Shown here: one piece after another, positions 7,651-11,502 of the stretch
Layout of the letters: every line of letters begins with the position of its first letter
Position numbering within the stretch: position 1 is the stretch's first letter
NCBI GenBank assembly: GCA_034003765.1
Contig: JAVEXZ010000029.1
Span: forward strand, 1 to 11,502
Direction of reading: 5' to 3'
From: JAAZGD01 sp034003765
GTDB lineage: Bacteria > Bacillota > Clostridia > Peptostreptococcales > Anaerovoracaceae
DNA: 11,502 bases
Notes under the pieces: model-generated
Databases searched by the model: none
Told to the model about the DNA's origin: nothing
The model's input: only the letters and a program-made list of their open reading frames with translations
Made by a program: the position numbers and the translations under genes

Positions 7651-8871
7651 TTATAGTTCTTTGATTGTGGTTTTAAAGTAAATATCAAGTTCCCCTGCAT
7701 ATTCCATATAACGATCTACTTGCTCCATTGTTAACATGTCAGAAGTAAATAGACCCTTTGTATCGAAATCATTATTAATTAGCATTTTTGAATACAAGTA
7801 TCCACCTTGTCCCGTGAGATACATTTCTGCAGTAAGACCAGCTTTTTTGAAAGAATCAATTAGTCCAGGTGCATCCATATGGACTTCTACTAAAATGTCT
7901 TTTCCATCTTTCTTACCATATGCTTCAGCTACCATAGCGCCGGAATCTTCATAAAGCCCTTCGTCAATAATGGCTTGTATTTCTTCTTTAAATTTTGGCG
8001 GATGTGGTAAATGTTTAGCAATTACCTCAAATGGGGATACCATAACCCCATTAATGTCTTCTTTTTCATGGCTTAAAAGTCCTGCTCTTCTAAGGGGTTT
8101 ACAGAAATCCATTCCGTCTCCTGCATACTTAAAGTATACATTCTTAACACCCTTAAAATATTCCTTAGCATTTAAGAAATATTGTATTGGCTCGTCATGA
8201 CAGTGTTCAGTAAAAGTTATTTCATTTTCCATATAATCATATTTTCTGGTTATGGGTTCACCAAAAGCTTCGGTTCTAACTAATTTACCGTCTTTCATTG
8301 CATATGCATCCTCTGACATATCATGAAGAGCGGTAATTGGGGACCACCAAAATGGGATGAATGCCTTGGGACGAACACCTTCCCAACAAATATTATAGAT
8401 GGTATCACAAGTATCTAAATATCTCATAGCATGTCTTGTGGCTACACAAATTACTCCAGGAGCTGCTCCTGTTCCTATAATCGCTGTTTTGCCAATTTCT
8501 TTAAATTTTGGACTATATTCCTTTAGTTGAATCTTAAAGTTCTCAACCCAGTCTTCATGTAAAGCAGTAGTTCCAGCATAGTCTTGATAATCAGCCTTTA
8601 CTTCCAAAGCTGCTTCAAGAACATTCTTTGTCCACTCTAATGGAAGTGCATTAACGATAAGGTCAACACCTTGTGCTGCTGCTACAACACTGGCTTTATC
8701 CTTAGCATCAACTTTAATTCCCTTTGCTTTTTTCAAGTCTTTTACTAGATTATCTACAGCTTCTTTGTCATAGTCTGCACAAATAATCTCACCAACACCA
8801 GGTTCTTGATCTAGCTTTCGAGCAGCTGTAGATCCCTGAGCTCCAGTTCCTAGTACCAATATCTTTTTCAT
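7651..8871 (-). CDS. Saccharopine dehydrogenase-family NAD(P)-dependent oxidoreductase
   Basis: 406 residues with a perfect AAGGAGG five bases before the ATG. The N-terminus is a Rossmann fold: GTGAQGS (8-14) gives the GxGxxG loop, and Asp33 at the end of the second strand suggests NAD+ rather than NADP+. Residues 70-76 (DLIVNAL) and IIGTGAAPGV (about 133-142) match the strand ends that shape the cofactor site in saccharopine-dehydrogenase-like enzymes. The C-terminal part (with FIPFWWSPITALHDMSE) is the substrate domain. Classical members act on saccharopine or carboxynorspermidine; bacterial paralogues of this size are mostly uncharacterised amino-acid oxidoreductases. No lysine-pathway partner (Lys1/Lys9 or LYS2-like) is seen, so the substrate is open. 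It has its own terminator and a putative promoter and appears to be monocistronic. Confidence 0.85.
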   Translation of the reverse strand: MKKILVLGTGAQGSTAARKLDQEPGVGEIICADYDKEAVDNLVKDLKKAKGIKVDAKDKASVVAAAQGVDLIVNALPLEWTKNVLEAALEVKADYQDYAGTTALHEDWVENFKIQLKEYSPKFKEIGKTAIIGTGAAPGVICVATRHAMRYLDTCDTIYNICWEGVRPKAFIPFWWSPITALHDMSEDAYAMKDGKLVRTEAFGEPITRKYDYMENEITFTEHCHDEPIQYFLNAKEYFKGVKNVYFKYAGDGMDFCKPLRRAGLLSHEKEDINGVMVSPFEVIAKHLPHPPKFKEEIQAIIDEGLYEDSGAMVAEAYGKKDGKDILVEVHMDAPGLIDSFKKAGLTAEMYLTGQGGYLYSKMLINNDFDTKGLFTSDMLTMEQVDRYMEYAGELDIYFKTTIKEL

Positions 8872-8934
8872 GATTCCTCCTTGTTTATTAGTGTTATAGC
8901 TTATTAAACTATTTGGATACTACATGATAGTTAG

Positions 8935-8962
8935 ATTATATTCTATCAATGTAGTCTTTCCA
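8935..8962 (-). promoter_or_regulatory. Putative promoter of the saccharopine-dehydrogenase-like gene
   Basis: On the minus strand a perfect TATAAT (8935-8940) is preceded at 16 bases by TGGAAA (8957-8962). The predicted start near 8928 leaves a leader of about 57 bases. The -35 match is modest. Confidence 0.4.
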
Positions 8963-9061
8963 CCGCCCTTCAACAATTATTCTGGCCCCAATTTTGGTTT
9001 CACGCCAACCTATAATAGCTATTATATCACCATATACCAACATGTGTAGCACTAAAGTCAT
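8936..9061 (-). other. Possible 41-codon ORF or decayed gene end upstream of the saccharopine-dehydrogenase-like gene
   Basis: A minus-strand frame from the ATG at 9061 (or the ATG at 9043) to TAA at 8936 would give 41 or 35 residues ending in EGRWKDYIDRI. The stretch 8945-9005 is noticeably more GC-rich than the rest of the gap and has a coding-like residue mix. I see no ribosome site before either ATG, and the frame's end overlaps the putative promoter, so a decayed C-terminal gene fragment is more likely than a working peptide. I do not recognise the sequence. The rest of the 8872-9251 gap holds only the promoter and the terminator listed separately. Confidence 0.25.
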
Positions 9062-9157
9062 ATCAAAGACTTATAAATTGAACATCCGCAAGATTGTTAA
9101 CTAAGTATGGCATGATAATAAGCATCTATCAGAAAAATCAAAAAATTTCAAATAAAA

Positions 9158-9181
9158 ATGGCTTATCAGAAGATAAACCAT
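9158..9181 (-). terminator. Rho-independent terminator after the GNAT gene
   Basis: The stem is ATGG plus TTATC (9158-9161, 9163-9167) paired with GATAA plus CCAT (9172-9176, 9178-9181), with one internal mismatch and an AGAA loop. On the minus strand it is followed by TTTTTATTT. It lies about 70 bases after the GNAT stop. Confidence 0.65.
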
Positions 9182-9251
9182 CACTTGTTCAATTACTATT
9201 CAAATGCTATTTGGGGTAATGTCCGATTTCTAAAAGGCAATAAATCTGGTA

Positions 9252-9689
9252 TTATAAATCCAGATACATGACCTCGGGAAAGCACTCCCTATTAAACTTT
9301 TCGCAAGTCATACACTTGCTAATATTAGGGGCATCTTCTCTCTTCATGATTTTAAAATTCCATTTACGATAAAAATCTGGAATCTTCGCAACCAAAAGAA
9401 CCTTTTCTCCCCCCATTAACCTTAATTCCTCTATGGCCTTATCAACCATCTGGATTCCAAGTTTTTGACCTCTAAACTCTTCTAAAACAGCCAGGTCAGC
9501 AAGAACATATTCCCCTGAGCGTTTCTCTAACGCCATGCCGCCAACACGCCTTCCACTTTCAATTTCTATCATCTCCCAGGCTTGTATTACTTCTTCTGGA
9601 GCTTCATCACAAACATCTATCTCTAAGCCATTATCGTAGAACATTTCTGTTAAGCCCTTATAGTCATCGGTTTTTAACAAAGCATACAT
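9252..9689 (-). CDS. GNAT-family N-acetyltransferase with a C-terminal cysteine cluster
   Basis: 145 residues. The acetyl-CoA pyrophosphate loop is visible as FRGQKLGIQ (72-80), preceded by the beta4 strand YVLADLAVLEE and followed by the alpha3 helix; FYRKWNF (107-113) is the usual beta6-alpha4 region. GNAT enzymes transfer the acetyl group of acetyl-CoA to an amine; the acceptor is unknown. After the fold comes CMTCEKFNREC (126-136), a CxxCx6C arrangement that I recall in a subset of clostridial GNATs and that could bind a metal. I use the ATG at 9689: a TTG at 9695 is in frame, but it directly abuts the AAGGAAG site, which is properly spaced for the ATG. The gene lies 30 bp behind the CC/Se-motif gene and is probably co-transcribed. 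Confidence 0.85.
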   Translation of the reverse strand: MYALLKTDDYKGLTEMFYDNGLEIDVCDEAPEEVIQAWEMIEIESGRRVGGMALEKRSGEYVLADLAVLEEFRGQKLGIQMVDKAIEELRLMGGEKVLLVAKIPDFYRKWNFKIMKREDAPNISKCMTCEKFNRECFPEVMYLDL

Positions 9690-9719
9690 AGTCAACTTCC
9701 TTTCGAATCTGATTATTTC

Positions 9720-10019
9720 TTATTCAGCTGCATGGGTTATTTCGTATCCATGCATTTCGATCATTTCTCTATTCATCAAAGTACTATAATCAAAAGATAT
9801 ATTAGATTGGATTTTAAGTTTATTTGTTACATAAAAAGTAACTCCTTCAGCATAAAAAATACTATAATGGTCCAAAGAATCTTCAGGCTCTCCAATCCTT
9901 ATACTAGGAACAAGAATTCGGCAACAACTACCACCAGACCTTGCTACTGTAACAACAACAGAGTCAAATTTTTTAGCTTTTTGATAATCTTTAAATGCTT
10001 CAGAAAGAGTTATATTCAT
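9720..10019 (-). CDS. CC/Se-motif family small protein (HesB/IscA-like), cysteine form
   Basis: 99 residues, with AAGGAGAT at ideal distance before the ATG at 10019. The frame opens further to 10073 but without a ribosome site, and that part holds the promoter. The layout (N-terminal helix LSEAFKDYQKAK, a strand DSVVVTV, a glycine-rich turn with adjacent Cys32-Cys33, then a PSIRIGEP block at 38-45) matches small clostridial proteins related to HesB/IscA in which one of the paired cysteines is selenocysteine in some species. Here both codons are ordinary Cys (TGT TGC). The function of the family is not established; a redox or metal-handling role is inferred. It is the first gene of a two-gene unit with the GNAT. 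Confidence 0.7.
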   Translation of the reverse strand: MNITLSEAFKDYQKAKKFDSVVVTVARSGGSCCRILVPSIRIGEPEDSLDHYSIFYAEGVTFYVTNKLKIQSNISFDYSTLMNREMIEMHGYEITHAAE

Positions 10020-10047
10020 ATTTATCTCCTTTCCAATCTCCGGATAA

Positions 10048-10056
10048 ATTATAACA
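10048..10056 (-). promoter_or_regulatory. Extended -10 promoter for the CC/Se-motif and GNAT genes
   Basis: On the minus strand TGTTATAAT (TATAAT at 10048-10053 with TG one base upstream) lies about 29 bases ahead of the ATG at 10019. The -35 region is poor, as is usual for extended -10 promoters. Confidence 0.5.
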
Positions 10057-10101
10057 CAATTTTCTGAATACATGCATAAATAATTAAAAATCTACACAAT
10101 A

Positions 10102-10181
10102 AAAAACCCCTCCTGTTTTTTCCAATTATCTCATAGCAAATGATATATGATAACTTTGGAACTAATAAAAAAGGGGTTTTT
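10102..10181 (-). terminator. Long interrupted hairpin ending the perR-rubrerythrin operon, possibly bidirectional
   Basis: The outer stem pairs AAAAACCCC (10102-10110) with GGGGTTTTT (10173-10181). Inside, after bulges, TTTT pairs with AAAA, TTCCAA (10120-10125) with TTGGAA (10156-10161), and TTATC (10126-10130) with GATAA (10149-10153), leaving an 18-base loop that itself contains TCAT/ATGA. Each strand ends in a GGGG plus T-run. It lies about 40 bases after the DUF5661 stop. The size and nested pairing are more than a simple terminator needs. Confidence 0.7.
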
Positions 10182-10219
10182 AATGTTTCTAGGAAATATT
10201 AAAAGCTAAACATAAAACT

Positions 10220-10522
10220 CTATACTATTTGAATTTTCTTCCCTTTTGGATCTCCCTTGAAGTTCTCAATTGCATGTTCCCAAGCTTCTAGTCCGATATC
10301 TTCGTTATAGTAAGTAGCAACTTCATTGAGATGAGCCATAGCTATCTTTCCAGTAATAAGGGGGTCATCATTGCTTACATTGGTGTTACTATCTACACTA
10401 CCATGTTCTAATTCAATGTTAAGACCTTCCAAATACTCTTCTGGAGTATATCCAACTTTTCCGAAGTCTATTCCTAGTTTTTCTGCCACTTCCATGGCGT
10501 CTTTCATAGTAAATTCTCGCAT
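10220..10522 (-). CDS. DUF5661-family protein
   Basis: 100 residues, soluble, no signal peptide or membrane segment. The blocks EKLGIDFGKV (14-23), LNIELEHGSVDSNTNV (34-49), DDPLITGKIAMAHLNE (52-67) and a following YY match the uncharacterised DUF5661 family as I recall it. His40 and His64 with neighbouring acidic residues look like possible metal ligands, but no role is known. The ATG at 10522 is used: an in-frame TTG at 10543 would overlap the AAAGGAAAG ribosome site that serves the ATG. It follows rubrerythrin by 22 bp and ends the operon, so it is expressed with the peroxide-defence genes; a role in the same stress response is inferred. Confidence 0.75.
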   Translation of the reverse strand: MREFTMKDAMEVAEKLGIDFGKVGYTPEEYLEGLNIELEHGSVDSNTNVSNDDPLITGKIAMAHLNEVATYYNEDIGLEAWEHAIENFKGDPKGKKIQIV

Positions 10523-10544
10523 TTTGTCTTTCCTTTCTCCCAAA

Positions 10545-11039
10545 TTAGTACTTTATGAACTTAGCCCCTGTAACTCCACAAATACAACATTTATCCGTAG
10601 GCGCTAGTTCAATGTTTCCACACACAGGGCAAAGGTAATAATTTACTTCTTCATCATTATCCAAATTTTCCAAAGCTTCTTTGTAAAGTTTGGCATGAAC
10701 TTCCTCTGCTTTCATAGCATGGGTGAATACGGTAGCAGCAGCTTTATTTCCTTCAGCATTTGCTGTTTCTATAAATGGGGGGTACATCTCAGTGTATTCA
10801 TAAGTTTCTCCTGCTATCCCATCTTTTAGATTTTCTTCTGTGGATTTAACCTTACCAGCTATATCAAATTCTTTCAAAGCATGAAGTGTTTCAGCATCAG
10901 CCGCAGCTCTAAACAATTTTGCAGCGTTATACTTGCCTTCAGTTTCCGCTTTTTTGGAATAAGCCAAATACTTTCTGTTAGCCTGAGATTCTCCAGCAAA
11001 AGCGGTCATTAAATTATCAAAAGTTTTGTTATCACTCAT
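10545..11039 (-). CDS. rbr: Rubrerythrin, short form
   Basis: 164 residues. An N-terminal four-helix ferritin-like domain carries the diiron ligands: Glu17 in FAGESQANRKY, Glu50 and His53 (DAETLH), Glu residues in GETYEYTEMYP (77-87), and Glu112 with His115 (AEEVH). The C-terminal rubredoxin-like domain has Cys137-Cys140 (CPVCG) and Cys151-Cys154 (second CxxCG, with an extra Cys152), binding one iron. Rubrerythrins reduce hydrogen peroxide to water in the cytoplasm of anaerobes, receiving electrons through rubredoxin. At 164 residues it is shorter than the 191-residue Desulfovibrio prototype, mainly in the linker and rubredoxin domain. AAGGAG precedes the ATG. It is 25 bp downstream of the rubredoxin gene in the regulator-led operon, so PerR-type peroxide control is likely. 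Confidence 0.96.
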   Translation of the reverse strand: MSDNKTFDNLMTAFAGESQANRKYLAYSKKAETEGKYNAAKLFRAAADAETLHALKEFDIAGKVKSTEENLKDGIAGETYEYTEMYPPFIETANAEGNKAAATVFTHAMKAEEVHAKLYKEALENLDNDEEVNYYLCPVCGNIELAPTDKCCICGVTGAKFIKY

Positions 11040-11064
11040 ATTTTACTTCTCCTTGCTGTTCTAA

Positions 11065-11223
11065 TTATTGTTCTGTAAAATCTTCTTTTGCTGCTCCACA
11101 TAATGGGCAAACCCAATCAGCTGGGACATCCTCCCACTTAGTTCCTGCTTTAACTCCATTGTCTGGATCACCTTCTGCCTCATCATAAACATAACCACAT
11201 AAATCACATACATACTTTTTCAT
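11065..11223 (-). CDS. Rubredoxin
   Basis: 52 residues, GGAGG seven bases before the ATG at 11223. The two iron-binding motifs are CDLCG (Cys6, Cys9) and CPLCG (Cys39, Cys42), with the aromatic core residues Tyr4, Tyr11, Tyr13, Trp30 and Trp37 and the conserved GDPDNGVKAGT and DVPADWVCPLCG blocks. This is a complete, standard rubredoxin. It is a small one-electron carrier in the cytoplasm and the probable electron donor to the rubrerythrin encoded next. It lies 19 bp after the regulator's stop and is co-transcribed. Confidence 0.97.
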   Translation of the reverse strand: MKKYVCDLCGYVYDEAEGDPDNGVKAGTKWEDVPADWVCPLCGAAKEDFTEQ

Positions 11224-11242
11224 CTTAAATCCTCCTTAATAA

Positions 11243-11502
11243 TTAATTATCTTCAAGGCATTTCTTGCAAATGCCTCTTAAATAGACTTCTTTGTCCTTA
11301 ATAATAAAACCCTCTATCTCTGCAAATTCAAACTTATCATTTGATAAATCAAAATCATAACATCCCTGGCAAATCTCACATAAAAAGTGGCCATGTGGGT
11401 CCACCACGGCATCATAGTGGGCTTCTTTGCCTTCCCCCATAATCGTATTTACCAGGCCAGCTCCCGCAAATGCATTAATAGAGTTGTAAATCGTAGCCTT
11501 TG
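11243..11502 (-). CDS. PerR/Fur-family metal-dependent repressor, C-terminal 85 residues (partial, start outside the window)
   Basis: The frame enters at the right edge with KATIYNSINAFAGAGLVNTI, the recognition-helix region (family pattern ATVYRxL...GLV), and ends at TAA 11243. It then shows AHYDAVVDPHGHFLCEIC, whose His/Asp residues match the regulatory metal site, and two cysteine pairs (CEIC and CKKC near the end) that match the structural zinc site, with an extra Cys three residues after the first pair. An internal ATG at 11440 is not the start. Fur-family repressors release DNA on peroxide or metal change; with rubredoxin and rubrerythrin directly downstream, PerR-type peroxide sensing is the most likely role, but Fur or Zur cannot be excluded on this fragment. 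Confidence 0.88.
   Translation of the reverse strand, partial: KATIYNSINAFAGAGLVNTIMGEGKEAHYDAVVDPHGHFLCEICQGCYDFDLSNDKFEFAEIEGFIIKDKEVYLRGICKKCLEDN

Noticed and set aside
8985..9012. Sigma-54 promoter ahead of the saccharopine-dehydrogenase-like gene (minus-strand TTGGCGTG)
   Set aside because: The GG half resembles a -24 box but no TTGCA-type -12 element lies at the required spacing.
8872..9251. Riboswitch or T-box leader in the 380-bp gap
   Set aside because: I could not find a T-box consensus, a specifier-like stem or any known aptamer core; only a simple terminator for the preceding gene was supported.
9732..10067. Plus-strand open frame of 111 codons opposite the CC/Se-motif gene
   Set aside because: The minus-strand gene has an ideal ribosome site and a family-like motif; the plus frame has neither.

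Overview
The window is low-GC DNA with strong Shine-Dalgarno sites, frequent TTG/GTG starts and anaerobe-type oxidative-stress genes. This suggests an anaerobic Clostridia-class Firmicute (something like Alkaliphilus or its relatives). That placement is inference from style and gene content, not from a marker gene. Every gene I can support lies on the minus strand, so transcription runs from high to low coordinates.

Layout from transcription-upstream to downstream: (1) 10220-11502, a peroxide-defence operon: the 3' part of a PerR/Fur-family regulator, rubredoxin, a short rubrerythrin and a DUF5661 protein. It is closed by a long interrupted hairpin at 10102-10181. (2) 9252-10053, a two-gene unit with its own extended -10 promoter: a small CC/Se-motif (HesB-like) protein and a GNAT acetyltransferase with a C-terminal cysteine cluster, ended by a hairpin terminator. 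(3) 8872-9251, a 380-bp gap holding that terminator, a possible 41-codon coding remnant and a putative promoter. (4) 7651-8871, a saccharopine-dehydrogenase-family oxidoreductase with its own terminator. (5) 5878-7573, a DUF2254 membrane protein and a GlsB/YeaQ/YmgE-type small membrane protein. (6) 4532-5803, an MFS transporter followed by a strong bidirectional hairpin. (7) 1409-4293, a class-III aminotransferase and an NhaC-type antiporter, probably co-transcribed from a good sigma-A-like promoter. (8) 896-1309, a small unidentified two-TM protein with a terminator. (9) 1-611, a truncated multi-TM gene, resembling the membrane domain of LuxR-type MFS-like regulators, cut by an IS3-family element that runs off the left edge.

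Two functional themes stand out. The right end is a coherent oxidative-stress module. The middle looks like amino-acid-related metabolism and transport. The aminotransferase resembles beta-amino-acid (beta-phenylalanine type) transaminases more than true HemL, and it sits beside a Na+-coupled antiporter, an MFS carrier and an NAD-type saccharopine-dehydrogenase-like enzyme. A joint pathway is a hypothesis only. I did not find CRISPR arrays, rRNA, tRNA, phage genes or an obvious new defence system.
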